64,000 nucleotides of DNA from Aestuariirhabdus litorea (GTDB taxonomy: Bacteria; Pseudomonadota; Gammaproteobacteria; Pseudomonadales; Aestuariirhabdaceae), in the NCBI RefSeq assembly GCF_003864255.1, contig NZ_QWEZ01000001.1:1116001-1180000 (forward strand), written 5' to 3'. Under the pieces are notes generated by a model. It worked only from the letters and a program-made list of their open reading frames with translations, was not told the origin of the DNA and ran no database searches. The position numbers were made by a program, and so were the translations under genes. This document shows, piece by piece, positions 26,967 through 34,854 of the stretch; position 1 is the first letter of the stretch; each line of letters opens with the position of its first letter.

Positions 26967-26993
26967 TTGCCTTTGGGTGGGAGTTGGTATAGA
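26967..26993 (+). promoter_or_regulatory. Candidate promoter of tRNA-Ser
   Basis: TTGCCT (26967-26972) and TATAGA (26988-26993) lie 15 bp apart, or 16 with TTTGCC as the -35. They are followed by a GC-rich GCGCCCGC stretch at the expected start site, the discriminator type seen at stringently controlled tRNA promoters. The tRNA begins about 45 bp further on. Confidence 0.4.
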
Positions 26994-27044
26994 GTAGCGC
27001 CCGCTGTTGCAGGAGAGGCTTGTTCAATTCTGCAACCGCCTGTT

Positions 27045-27132
27045 GGTGAGGTGTCCGAGTGGTCGAAGGAGCACGCCTGGAAAGTGTGTATACGGCAACG
27101 TATCGAGGGTTCAAATCCCTCCCTCACCGCCA
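27045..27132 (+). tRNA. tRNA-Ser (anticodon GGA)
   Basis: This 88-nt tRNA has an acceptor stem GGTGAGG pairing with CCTCACC, a long class II variable arm (TGTATACGGCAACGTATCGA region), the T-loop GGTTCAAATCC and an encoded CCA. The anticodon loop CTGGAAA gives anticodon GGA, reading UCC/UCU serine codons. It is followed at once by a rho-independent terminator. Confidence 0.95.
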
Positions 27133-27138
27133 TCTATA

Positions 27139-27167
27139 AAATGCCCGGCTTTTAGCCGGGCATTTTT
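27139..27167 (+). terminator. Rho-independent terminator of tRNA-Ser
   Basis: An AATGCCCGGCT stem with its perfect complement around a TTT loop is followed by TTTTTG. It starts 7 bp after the tRNA CCA end and is a textbook intrinsic terminator. Confidence 0.93.
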
Positions 27168-27584
27168 GTTTGTGGCGCTGCGCCGCGATACCCCCCACCC
27201 TCGTTAAACGATTCCGCTGGGAGCTGTCACTCATCTGCGGCTCACCGCCACCAGCGCGATCACTCCCTTGCCGTTCATCTATCCATTGTCGCCCTCCCTG
27301 GGCGTAAACAGAATCGCTTTGATGTGGGCTAATCCCCCTTAAGAGGGCCGGAGCAGGGTGTTGACTGCCTATTTTTCTGGAAGGGTAGAGCCGCTTTAGG
27401 CCGGGCGCTTGGTCTCATGCCGCTTCTGGTCGATGATCGCAGCCAGATAGCATGGCTCTGTTCGCCTTAGTCAATCGACGGGTTGAAATCCCGGTCACCC
27501 TTTGCCTTTTCTTCCCCCTCAGCCAGGTTGCCGCGCGGCCAGTCTCAAGTTCCCCAGGGGGCTTAGAGCGTGTTCCGGACTCAG
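27168..27584. other. Gene-free region between tRNA-Ser and the first bkdA1 copy
   Basis: No coding region with family resemblance is visible on either strand in these 417 bp; the short open frames are not convincing. It is presumably the native upstream region of the bkd operon, since it abuts the first (truncated) copy of the bkdA1 leader, and may hold a promoter or activator site now separated from the intact operon. Confidence 0.5.
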
Positions 27585-27585
27585 G

Positions 27586-27601
27586 TTTACGTTTACGTAA
27601 A
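27586..27601. promoter_or_regulatory. Palindromic operator, copy A (LiuR-like)
   Basis: TTTACGTTTACGTAAA consists of perfect 7-bp arms (TTTACGT/ACGTAAA) around TT. It resembles the operators described for the MerR-family regulator LiuR of branched-chain amino acid catabolism in Proteobacteria; that resemblance is from memory. It sits about 110 bp upstream of the truncated bkdA1 copy. Confidence 0.55.
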
Positions 27602-27709
27602 AGTAGAGTACAAAGAACTCAGGTCCCTACCGGTACCGACTATTCTTACGAAAGCGCAGCCCCCAAAAGGGGCTGGGTCGCAACTGTCTAAAACAATAAT
27701 GAGGCAGCT

Positions 27710-27927
27710 ATGAGTACTTTCAACCCCGAACAGGTCGTACACCGACCTGAGTTCATCCGTGGTGATGAACTGAGCATTCCCACCCTATGCCTGGTTCAAC
27801 AGGATGGCACCCCCTATGACGGGGCTGAGCTGCCTGTGCTGGAGCAGGCCAAAGCCCTTCGAATCTATCAGGCCATGGTACGCACACGCGTGCTGGATGA
27901 GCGTATGTTGGCAGCACAGCGCCAGGG
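27710..27927 (+). pseudogene. Truncated bkdA1 (E1 alpha, first 72-73 codons)
   Basis: The first 218 bases are the same as those of the intact gene at 31,058 apart from two silent changes, encoding [15 protein letters not shown] through MLAAQRQG. The frame then enters the IS110 fragment and stops at 27,973, for an 87-residue hybrid. The TPP-binding and catalytic parts are absent, so no enzyme can be made, but the transcript from the copied leader would still be produced if a promoter is intact. Confidence 0.93.
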
Positions 27928-28260
27928 ATGGGTGTGGGTAATGCCCAGGCGTTTAGTGGCGGTCGAGAGATGACGGCTTGGATGGGGCTTGTACCGAGAC
28001 AGTACAGTACCGGCGGCAAGCCCCGATTGTTGGGCATCAGCAAGCGCGGTAACAAACGACTGCGCTGCCTGTTTGTCTACGGTGCGCGGGCGGTTTTATC
28101 GCGCCTGCACAGGGGCGAAGGGCCTTTTCATGCATGGTTGCGAAAGCTTCGAGCCAGCAAGCCGTTTAATGTGGCGGTGGTAGCGCTGGCCAACAAGCTG
28201 GCGCGCATCGCCTGGGCGATATTGACCAGTATGCAGCCATTTGATGCGAAACGAGTTTAA
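27928..28260 (+). pseudogene. IS110-family transposase, C-terminal fragment
   Basis: The 110-residue frame matches the C-terminal Transposase_20 (IS116/IS110/IS902) domain: GREMTAWMGLVPRQYSTGGK, then LLGISKRGNKRLRCLFVYGA and VALANKLARIAWAILT. The N-terminal DEDD catalytic domain is missing; the homology begins exactly where the bkdA1 repeat ends. It is therefore a remnant fused to bkdA1 by rearrangement, not a functional element. Confidence 0.88.
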
Positions 28261-28740
28261 CGAGGTTTGCAGTAGGTGTTGTTGATGATGAAAGCGGGTC
28301 AACCGCCCGGATAGAAAACCTGGCACAAAAAACAGCCATAACAGGCTTTCGGCTTTTTGAGGACTATCCGGCGCGGATACTCATCGTGGAGCGGCAGGCG
28401 AGCCTGCCAACGAGACTCCGAATACATTAGCGCAGACCACCCTCGTCATCGCACATAGCTATTGCAATAACGAGGGGAACCATACATTTTTGTTTGAGGT
28501 GACCCGTCCTGAAATAGTGTCAACCTATATCAGGACAAGACATGGGTGAGACAAACGAGGCAGTCTGAGCCCGACCCTTGTGTCAGACTTGTTTTACCCC
28601 TCTTTGTATGACCTTCTGGTGCTAGACTATACTGCGAAGCCTCAGGATTCATTGAGCGGTTTTTGAGCCCTGTGCTTTCTGCTTGATTGATGACCCTGTC
28701 TAGCCTGCCCTTTTAGCGAGGGCTGCTTTTGGAGTACAGC
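28261..28740. other. Non-coding accessory segment between IS110 remnant and sulfotransferase
   Basis: About 480 bp with no recognisable gene. The first 200 bp are probably the 3' non-coding end of the IS110-type element. An imperfect inverted repeat with 12-bp arms lies at 28,506-28,536 (GTCCTGAAATAG and CTATATCAGGAC, one mismatch), next to TGACCCGTCCTGA, which looks like the terminus of another IS element. The base composition is lower in GC than the flanking core genes. Confidence 0.45.
28506..28536. repeat. Imperfect inverted repeat, possible IS end relic
   Basis: GTCCTGAAATAG and CTATATCAGGAC form 12-bp arms with one mismatch around TGTCAAC. The preceding TGACCC is typical of IS3-like ends, but no transposase for it remains, so this is at most a relic. 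Confidence 0.4.
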
Positions 28741-29706
28741 ATGAAGAACGACTCCCGGCCTGTCTTTATCGTTGGTGCTCCGCGATCTGGGACCACGCTG
28801 CTTCAGTATATGTTGAGGTCGCATCCTAACCTTTCTCTGCCTACCGGCGAGTCCCACTTTTTCATACCTCTGTTCACGCATGCTGAGCGTTGGGGCGATC
28901 TTGCCCAGGCCGGTCAGGTGAAGGCGTTATTAGCCGAGATGTACCGGCGCAGTGCAGAATTTCTGGACACCGATCTTCACGGCCTCAGGTTCGATATCGA
29001 CTCCCTGAGCGATGAGATCGTTACTCAGGGATTGGTCACCGTTCCCGATATCATCGACTTTATCTATACCAAGAATGCCAAGGGGGAGGGCAAGCAGCGC
29101 TGGGGTGATAAGACACCTTACTATGTGTTTCACATGCCGACGATTTTGCAGATGTTTCCCGGGGCGCAATTTGTTCACCTAATCCGTGATGGACGTGATT
29201 GCGCTCTGTCGTTGATCGATCGCAAAGACGATTTTGGGGTTTACAACCTGCATTTCGCCGGCCGTTATTGGAAAGAGTATGTTGATCGCGGGCGAGAGTC
29301 GGGGGCTCAGTTGCCTGATGGTAGCTATCTTGAGGTCAAGTATGAAGAACTCATCAGCCAACCGAAGTTGTCAGTTGCTAAGATTCTGGCCTTTTTGGGG
29401 GAGCAGTATCATACCGATGTGATTGAGTTTCGAAAGTCGTCACTTGCCCCTGAGGAAAGTAAAACCCCTCTTCTGTCACGCTCCATTGATGCCGCCAACA
29501 AGGAAAAGTGGAGACTGAAGATGAGCCCTTGGGGTATTCGTTTATTTGAAAGTGCTGCGGGCAGAACTCTGACCGCCAGCGGTTACGCCCTTGAGACCAG
29601 CGAGCATGAGTTGCCGCTGCCGATTCGAGCCTGCTACCGCCTGCATAATCAGGCGGTGCGCCGGTTACGGCGTTACTGGCGTGCCTGGCAAACGAGAGCA
29701 TTATAA
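28741..29706 (+). CDS. Sulfotransferase family protein
   Basis: This 321-residue protein has the PAPS-binding motifs of the Sulfotransfer_3 family: FIVGAPRSGTTLLQYMLRSH at the N-terminus (5'-phosphosulphate loop) and FVHLIRDGRDCALSLIDR near residue 145 (3'-phosphate binding). It would transfer sulphate from PAPS to an alcohol or amine acceptor such as a glycan or lipid; the acceptor is unknown. ATG at 28,741 follows GGAG by 6 bp. The gene is less GC-rich than its neighbours and lies between two transposase remnants, both signs of transfer. No sulphate-activation or glycan genes are near. Confidence 0.85.
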   Translation: MKNDSRPVFIVGAPRSGTTLLQYMLRSHPNLSLPTGESHFFIPLFTHAERWGDLAQAGQVKALLAEMYRRSAEFLDTDLHGLRFDIDSLSDEIVTQGLVTVPDIIDFIYTKNAKGEGKQRWGDKTPYYVFHMPTILQMFPGAQFVHLIRDGRDCALSLIDRKDDFGVYNLHFAGRYWKEYVDRGRESGAQLPDGSYLEVKYEELISQPKLSVAKILAFLGEQYHTDVIEFRKSSLAPEESKTPLLSRSIDAANKEKWRLKMSPWGIRLFESAAGRTLTASGYALETSEHELPLPIRACYRLHNQAVRRLRRYWRAWQTRAL

Positions 29707-29742
29707 CCTTGGCAGATTATTTTCATGTAGCAAAAGAGCTAG

Positions 29743-30909
29743 GAAACCTGCGAACAAGTTCCAATTTCATGACCGCCCAACCTGACAACGGTTTAACGAC
29801 CGTTTTCCGGTTATAACCGGCCCAGTTGAGCTCTTTTCCCTCTGTCTGGGAGACCGTTTTCCAGTCTCCAGACGGAGTTACCCCTTAAAAGCGCACTCGA
29901 CTACATACCCTGACTACGTTTGCCAAGGCAAACAGGATCGAGAGCTTGTTATCGCTTTTCTTCAAGCCACGATAGCGGGTTTTCCTGACACCAAACTGAC
30001 ATTTGATCACCTGAAAAGCGTGCTCGACCGGTGCTCGCAGGCTGGATTTTTAGTATTCCATCTCCAGCTCATGTTTGTTGATTCTAGGATGCTTGCGCAG
30101 TGCCTTTACTTTCGACGGTATCTGCGCGATCTGCCATTCGAAATCTTTTCCCCTTGACCCTATACGGCCATCAACCCCTCGATAGCTAGAGTCAGCGTAC
30201 ACATATTTTTTTGTGCTATGAAGAAGGAGCTGTGCTTGGGTCACGTCATTGACGTTGGCCGCTGTGGTTTTAACGCTGTGTTCCAGTTCAGAGATCAAAT
30301 CAGCACCAATGTTGGCCTTCATGCCAAAATACCACTGGTTGCCTTTACGAGTCTGGTGCATCTCCGGGTCGCGCTCACCTGTACGATTTTTAACGGAGCT
30401 GGAAGCGTCAATGATAGTGGCGTCCATCAGTGTGCCTTCGCGCAACAACACGCCGGCCTTCTCAAGCCATTGATTGATTTCTTCGAGAATTTTTCGACCC
30501 AGCTGGTGACGTTCAAGCAGGTGCCGGAACTTCATGATGGTGGTGTGGTTCGGGATCGGCTTGTTAAGTGACATGCGAGCAAAGAGTCGCATGCTGGCGA
30601 TATCATAGAGAGCGTCTTCAGCGGCCGTTATACCACTGTTGGAGAAAATGAATCCTCAGTATGGTCTCCAACGGGTAGGGGCGGCGACCGTTACCCGCTT
30701 TAGGGTAATAGGGCTCAATCACGGCCTCCAAGCGCTCCCAGGGGATGATCAGCTGCATACGCTCAAGGAAAATCTCTTTGCGTGTTTTGCGGTGCTTCTT
30801 TTGAAACTCACTGTCGCCGAAGGTCAGTTGATGGGCCATGCAGCTGAATCCAATGCCGAGGAAAGGTATGAGCTATTGTCTCATGGTTAGGGACTTGTTC
30901 GAAGGATCC
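29743..30909. mobile_element. IS5-family insertion sequence (1,167 bp) with CTAG target duplication
   Basis: The ends are inverted repeats matching at 16 of 20 positions: GAAACCTGCGAACAAGTTCC at the left and GGATCCTTCGAACAAGTCCC at the right, read inward. Both ends are flanked by CTAG (29,739-29,742 and 30,910-30,913), which fits the YTAR target of IS5-type elements. Inside is a minus-strand transposase gene very similar in layout to that of E. coli IS5, but disrupted. A strong hairpin near 29,850-29,877 (TCTCCAGAC-type arms) lies just beyond the transposase stop. Confidence 0.9.
29885..30839 (-). pseudogene. IS5-type transposase, broken by a frameshift and an in-frame stop
   Basis: The N-terminal part (73 codons from 30,839: [20 protein letters not shown] ... 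HFLQQWYN) runs out of frame at about 30,622. The middle part then continues in another frame from about 30,617 ([53 protein letters not shown]). It meets TAA right after HELEMEY at 30,050, and the C-terminal part (RAPVEHAFQVIKCQFG, then LFALANVVRV) is readable beyond it to 29,885. At the first break about 8 bp seem to be deleted relative to IS5. Two independent lesions mean the element cannot move by itself. Confidence 0.9.
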
Positions 30910-30932
30910 CTAGTATGCGCGTTAAGTGCTAC

Positions 30933-31275
30933 GTTTACGTTTACGTAAAAGTAGAGTACAAAGAACTCAGGTCCCTACCGGTACCGACTATTCTTACGAA
31001 AGCGCAGCCCCCAAAAGGGGCTGGGTCGCAACTGTCTAAAACAATAATGAGGCAGCTATGAGTACTTTCAACCCCGAACAGGTCGTACACCGACCTGAGT
31101 TCATCCGTGGTGATGAACTGAGCATTCCCACCCTATGCCTGGTTCAACAGGATGGCACCCCCTATGACGGGGCCGAGCTGCCTGTGCTGGAGCAGGCCAA
31201 AGCCCTTCGAATTTATCAGGCCATGGTACGCACACGCGTGCTGGATGAGCGTATGTTGGCAGCACAGCGCCAGGG
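30933..31275 (+). repeat. 343-bp direct repeat, copy B (intact bkdA1 side)
   Basis: This is the second copy of the segment at 27,585-27,927. Its left edge is 19 bp beyond the CTAG duplication of the IS5 element; its right edge is inside the intact bkdA1, where the sequence continues as normal coding DNA. All expression signals of the intact operon within this segment are thus duplicated, but anything upstream of the operator has been replaced. Confidence 0.95.
30934..30949. promoter_or_regulatory. Palindromic operator, copy B (LiuR-like)
   Basis: The same TTTACGTTTACGTAAA palindrome lies 109 bp upstream of the intact bkdA1 start. It is the likely control site of the bkd operon. The sequence on its upstream side differs from copy A, so a promoter element located there would not be conserved. 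Confidence 0.55.
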
Positions 31276-32242
31276 TCGCCTCAGCTTTTATATGCAGTCC
31301 ACCGGCGAAGAGGCAACCACGGTGGGATTCGCCGCAGCGCTCGAAGATGATGACATGATCATGGCCCAGTACCGCGAGCAGGGGGCTTTGGTTTACCGCG
31401 GTTTCAGCCTCGATGAGTTCATGAACCAGCTGTTCAGTAATGAACTCGATTACGGCAAGGGGCGGCAGATGCCGATTCACTATGGCTCTGCCAAGCTGCA
31501 CTACATGACCATCTCTTCTCCGCTGGCGACTCAGATCCCGCAGGCAACCGGCTATGCCTATGGGCAAAAGCTGGCCGGTTACAAGCGCTGCACGGTGGCG
31601 GTTTTTGGTGAAGGGGCCGCTTCCGAGGGGGACTTCCATGCCGCACTGAACATGGCGGCCGTTTTAAAAGTACCGGTCATTTTCCTGTGCCGAAATAATG
31701 GCTATGCCATCTCCACCCCATCGAGCGAGCAGTTTGCCGCTGATGGCATTGCGCCGCGGGCCCTGGGTTATCGAATGCATGCCATCCGTGTCGATGGCAA
31801 TGACTTACTGGCGGTCTACGGGGCGATGATGGAGGCCCGCAAGCTGGCGGTGGAGCGCAATGAGCCGGTACTGGTAGAGACCATGAGCTACCGTCTGGCG
31901 GCTCACTCCTCTTCTGACGATCCCTCGGGCTATCGTTCCAAAAAGGAGGAGGCCAAGTGGCGGGAAAAGGACCCCTTATCCCGTTTCCGTAACTGGCTGG
32001 TTGCGCAGCAGTGGTGGAGCCTGGAACAGGATGAAAAGTTGTTTGCCGATGAGCGTGAGCAGGTCCTGCGCACCCTGAAGGAGGCGGAGCACCGCCCCGT
32101 GTGTCGACTGGATGAGTTGATCACCGATGTTTATGATGAACCGACCCCTCAGTTGAAGCAGCAGCTGGAAGCGCTCAAGGCCCATATCCGCAAGTACCCT
32201 GATGCCTATCCGAAAACGGCGGGGAGGCTGGACCATGGTTAA
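31058..32242 (+). CDS. bkdA1: Branched-chain 2-oxoacid dehydrogenase E1 alpha subunit
   Basis: This is the E1 alpha subunit of the branched-chain 2-oxoacid dehydrogenase complex, which decarboxylates the oxoacids of Val, Leu and Ile with thiamine diphosphate. The 394-residue protein has the TPP motif [17 protein letters not shown] ... CRNN (residues 184-213). The regulatory loop [14 protein letters not shown] (281-294) aligns with the phosphorylation loop of the mammalian enzyme. It overlaps the E1 beta start by 8 bp. A second, truncated copy of its 5' end lies 3.35 kb upstream. Confidence 0.93.
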   Translation: MSTFNPEQVVHRPEFIRGDELSIPTLCLVQQDGTPYDGAELPVLEQAKALRIYQAMVRTRVLDERMLAAQRQGRLSFYMQSTGEEATTVGFAAALEDDDMIMAQYREQGALVYRGFSLDEFMNQLFSNELDYGKGRQMPIHYGSAKLHYMTISSPLATQIPQATGYAYGQKLAGYKRCTVAVFGEGAASEGDFHAALNMAAVLKVPVIFLCRNNGYAISTPSSEQFAADGIAPRALGYRMHAIRVDGNDLLAVYGAMMEARKLAVERNEPVLVETMSYRLAAHSSSDDPSGYRSKKEEAKWREKDPLSRFRNWLVAQQWWSLEQDEKLFADEREQVLRTLKEAEHRPVCRLDELITDVYDEPTPQLKQQLEALKAHIRKYPDAYPKTAGRLDHG

Positions 32243-33212
32243 GATGAACCTGTTGCAGGCGATCAACAACGCACTGGATATCGCCATGGCCGAGAACGAT
32301 CGGGTGATCTGCTTTGGCGAGGATGTGGGTAGTTTTGGCGGTGTGTTCCGCGCTACCAGTCACCTGCAAGAACGCTACGGTCGGGAGCGTTGCTTTAATA
32401 CTCCTCTGGTGGAGCAGGGGATCATCGGCTTCGCTAACGGTCTGGCGGCCCAGGGCTCAGTACCCGTAGCCGAGATCCAGTTTGCCGATTACATTTTTCC
32501 CGCCTTTGACCAGATCGTGAATGAGTCGGCCAAGTTTCGTTATCGCTCCGGTAACCTGTTCAATGTGGGCGGCTTGACCATCCGCACCCCCTACGGCGGT
32601 GGTATTGCCGGTGGCCTGTACCATTCCCAGTCACCGGAGGCTTACTTTGCCCATACACCGGGCCTCAAAATTGTGGTCCCCCGCAATCCCCATCAAGCCA
32701 AAGGGTTGCTGTTGGCGGCCATTCGCGACCCCAATCCCGTGATCTTTTTTGAGCCCAAGCGGATCTACCGGGCCTCGGTTGGCCTGGTGCCCGAGGAGGA
32801 CTACCAGCTACCGCTGGGAGTGGCCGAAGTGGTGCGCGAGGGAAGTGATATCACCCTCCTGGCCTGGGGCGCGCAGATGGAGATGGTTGAGAAGGCGGCC
32901 GAGATGGCCGAGCACCAGGGAGTATCCTGCGAGCTGATCGACCTGCGCACCATCGCCCCCTGGGACGTTGAAACCGTGGCCGCATCGGTCAAGAAAACAG
33001 GGCGCCTGCTGATTACCCATGAGGCACCGCTGACCGGCGGCTTCGCCGGCGAGATCGCGGCCACCATCCAGCAACACTGTTTCCTGCACCTGGAGTCGCC
33101 CATCGCCCGGGTAACAGGGCTTGATACACCCTATCCACTGGCGCATGAAAAAGAGTACCTGCCGGATCACCTGAAGGTGTTCGAGGCGCTGATGGCCAGT
33201 GTTCACTTTTAG
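32235..33212 (+). CDS. bkdA2: Branched-chain 2-oxoacid dehydrogenase E1 beta subunit
   Basis: E1 beta forms the alpha2beta2 heterotetramer and completes the thiamine diphosphate site. The 325-residue protein starts [20 protein letters not shown] and has the conserved [36 protein letters not shown] and [20 protein letters not shown] blocks. I start at 32,235 because GGGGAGG lies 9 bp upstream; an ATG three codons later is possible, and the 11-codon extension within bkdA1 is a shadow. It is followed 12 bp later by bkdB with GGGGGAG before its ATG. Confidence 0.92.
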   Translation: MVKMNLLQAINNALDIAMAENDRVICFGEDVGSFGGVFRATSHLQERYGRERCFNTPLVEQGIIGFANGLAAQGSVPVAEIQFADYIFPAFDQIVNESAKFRYRSGNLFNVGGLTIRTPYGGGIAGGLYHSQSPEAYFAHTPGLKIVVPRNPHQAKGLLLAAIRDPNPVIFFEPKRIYRASVGLVPEEDYQLPLGVAEVVREGSDITLLAWGAQMEMVEKAAEMAEHQGVSCELIDLRTIAPWDVETVAASVKKTGRLLITHEAPLTGGFAGEIAATIQQHCFLHLESPIARVTGLDTPYPLAHEKEYLPDHLKVFEALMASVHF

Positions 33213-33224
33213 GGGGGAGTTCCG

Positions 33225-34823
33225 ATGAAACAGGATTTTATATTGCCCGATATTGGCGAGGGCATCGTTGAATGTGAGCTGGTCGAGTGGCTGGTTGCCG
33301 AGGGTGATCGCATCGAGGAGGACCAGCCTGTGGCCGATGTGATGACCGATAAGGCGCTGGTGCAGATACCGGCCCCCTTTGCCGGCCGTATCACCAAACT
33401 CTATTACCGACAGGGGGAGACCGCCAAGGTCCATGCACCGCTGTTTGAAGTGGAGATCGATGGCAAGGCGGTAGCAGCGGAACCCGAGGCGGCTCCCGCC
33501 TCCTTAGCACCCACCGGGTGTCCTGCGGTAGAGGGCTCCGGGGACGCCGACGATAGCGCCGAAGAGGCGTTTATTCTGCCTGATATCGGTGAAGGGATTG
33601 TCGAGTGCGAGGTGGTTGAGTGGCTGGTGACCGAGGGGGAACGGGTTGAGGAGGACCAGCCCGTGGTTGACCTGATGACCGACAAGGCCCTAGTACAGAT
33701 TCCCGCCCACAAGGCCGGTGTGATTACCCGCCTGCACTACCAGCAGGGCGAGGTGGCTCGGGTTCATTCGCCGCTCTTTTCGTTGCGGGTAGAAAACAAG
33801 CCTGCAACCGCTAAGCCGCCGGCCGCCGCCGGCACCGTCTCGACTCAGGCTGCAACCCCGGCGGCGTCCCCATCGCCGCCATCTCAGAGCCCTAGAGTTG
33901 GAGGCGGGAAAGCCCTGGCCAGCCCCGCGGTACGCCGTATTGCCCGCGAACATCAGTTGGATCTCTCCCGAATCGAGGGCAGTGGCCGTGACGGCCGGGT
34001 GTTGAAGGAGGACCTGCTGCGCCACCTGGGTGAACTCCCCCCTTCAGTGCCCGAGCGGGTGGTGGCAGCCCAGGCGGATTCGGCGATGGCCAAAGTGAAA
34101 GCCGAAGCCGGGGAGGCGCAGGTACGGGTTGAGCCGATCCGGGGTGTGCGAGCCGCCATGGCTCGGCAGATGACCCTGGCGGCCTCGACCATCCCCCATT
34201 TCACCTACGGTGATGAGTTTGATGTTACCGAGCTGCTGGCGGTACGGGAGCAGCTTAAACCGCGGGCCGAAGCACAGGGGGTGCGATTGACCCTGATGCC
34301 TTTCATCATGAAGGCGCTGGCCATGGCGGTGGCTCAGTACCCGATTCTTAACAGTCGGGTTAACGCCGACTGCACCGAAATCAGTTATCTGCCCCACTGC
34401 AATATCGGCATGGCGGTGGACTCGAAAGTGGGGCTGCTGGTGCCCAACATCAAACGGGTCGAAAGTCTCAACCTGCTGCAGATCGCCGCCGAAGTTCAGC
34501 GCATTACCGAGGCGGCCCGGGAGGGCAGGGTGTCGCAAAAGGATCTGCAGGGGGGGACGATCAGTATCTCCAATATCGGAGCCCTGGGGGGAACCTACGC
34601 GGTACCGGTGATCAATGCACCCGAGGTGGCGATTGTTGCGCTGGGTAAAACGCGCCGCCTGCCACGCTTCAATGAGGCCGGTGAGGTGGTGGCCCGATCG
34701 CTGATGAACGTGAGTTGGTCAGGCGATCACCGTGTGATCGACGGCGGTACCATTGCTCGCTTCAGTGCGCTTTGGCAGTCCTACCTGGAGCACCCCTCCA
34801 GTATGCTCCTGGAGCTCAGTTGA
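33225..34823 (+). CDS. bkdB: Dihydrolipoamide acyltransferase E2 with two lipoyl domains
   Basis: This is the E2 core of the branched-chain complex, 532 residues. There are two lipoyl domains, each with the MTDKALVQIPA lipoylation site (Lys43 and Lys154); most bacterial bkd E2 proteins have one. A Pro/Ala-rich linker follows, then the E1/E3-binding domain (SPAVRRIAREHQLDLSRIEG, about residues 227-265). The catalytic domain has FTYGDEFDVTELL and SWSGDHRVIDGGTIARF with the active His and Asp. The two lipoyl domains are very alike and probably arose by duplication. No E3 gene follows. Confidence 0.93.
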   Translation: MKQDFILPDIGEGIVECELVEWLVAEGDRIEEDQPVADVMTDKALVQIPAPFAGRITKLYYRQGETAKVHAPLFEVEIDGKAVAAEPEAAPASLAPTGCPAVEGSGDADDSAEEAFILPDIGEGIVECEVVEWLVTEGERVEEDQPVVDLMTDKALVQIPAHKAGVITRLHYQQGEVARVHSPLFSLRVENKPATAKPPAAAGTVSTQAATPAASPSPPSQSPRVGGGKALASPAVRRIAREHQLDLSRIEGSGRDGRVLKEDLLRHLGELPPSVPERVVAAQADSAMAKVKAEAGEAQVRVEPIRGVRAAMARQMTLAASTIPHFTYGDEFDVTELLAVREQLKPRAEAQGVRLTLMPFIMKALAMAVAQYPILNSRVNADCTEISYLPHCNIGMAVDSKVGLLVPNIKRVESLNLLQIAAEVQRITEAAREGRVSQKDLQGGTISISNIGALGGTYAVPVINAPEVAIVALGKTRRLPRFNEAGEVVARSLMNVSWSGDHRVIDGGTIARFSALWQSYLEHPSSMLLELS

Positions 34824-34854
34824 TGGCGTTCTGTGTTGACGCTCGCGAGGCCCG

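Larger units (their letters stand above)
27585..27927 (+). repeat. 343-bp direct repeat, copy A (bkdA1 operator, leader and 5' end)
   Basis: This segment recurs at 30,933-31,275, offset by exactly 3,348 bp. I see two differences (GCT/GCC and ATC/ATT), both at third codon positions. It holds a palindromic operator, a CAGCCCC/GGGGCTG leader hairpin (27,657-27,675), the start codon and the first 218 bases of bkdA1. The identity ends abruptly at an IS110-family transposase fragment. Confidence 0.95.

Noticed and set aside
27452-27691. 79-codon plus-strand open frame before the truncated bkdA1
   Set aside because: Its composition is unlike a protein, it spans the operator and the leader hairpin, and it has no SD.
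30050-30839. Two separate small genes in the IS5 element
   Set aside because: Together with the part after the TAA they align as one IS5-type transposase interrupted by a frameshift and a stop.
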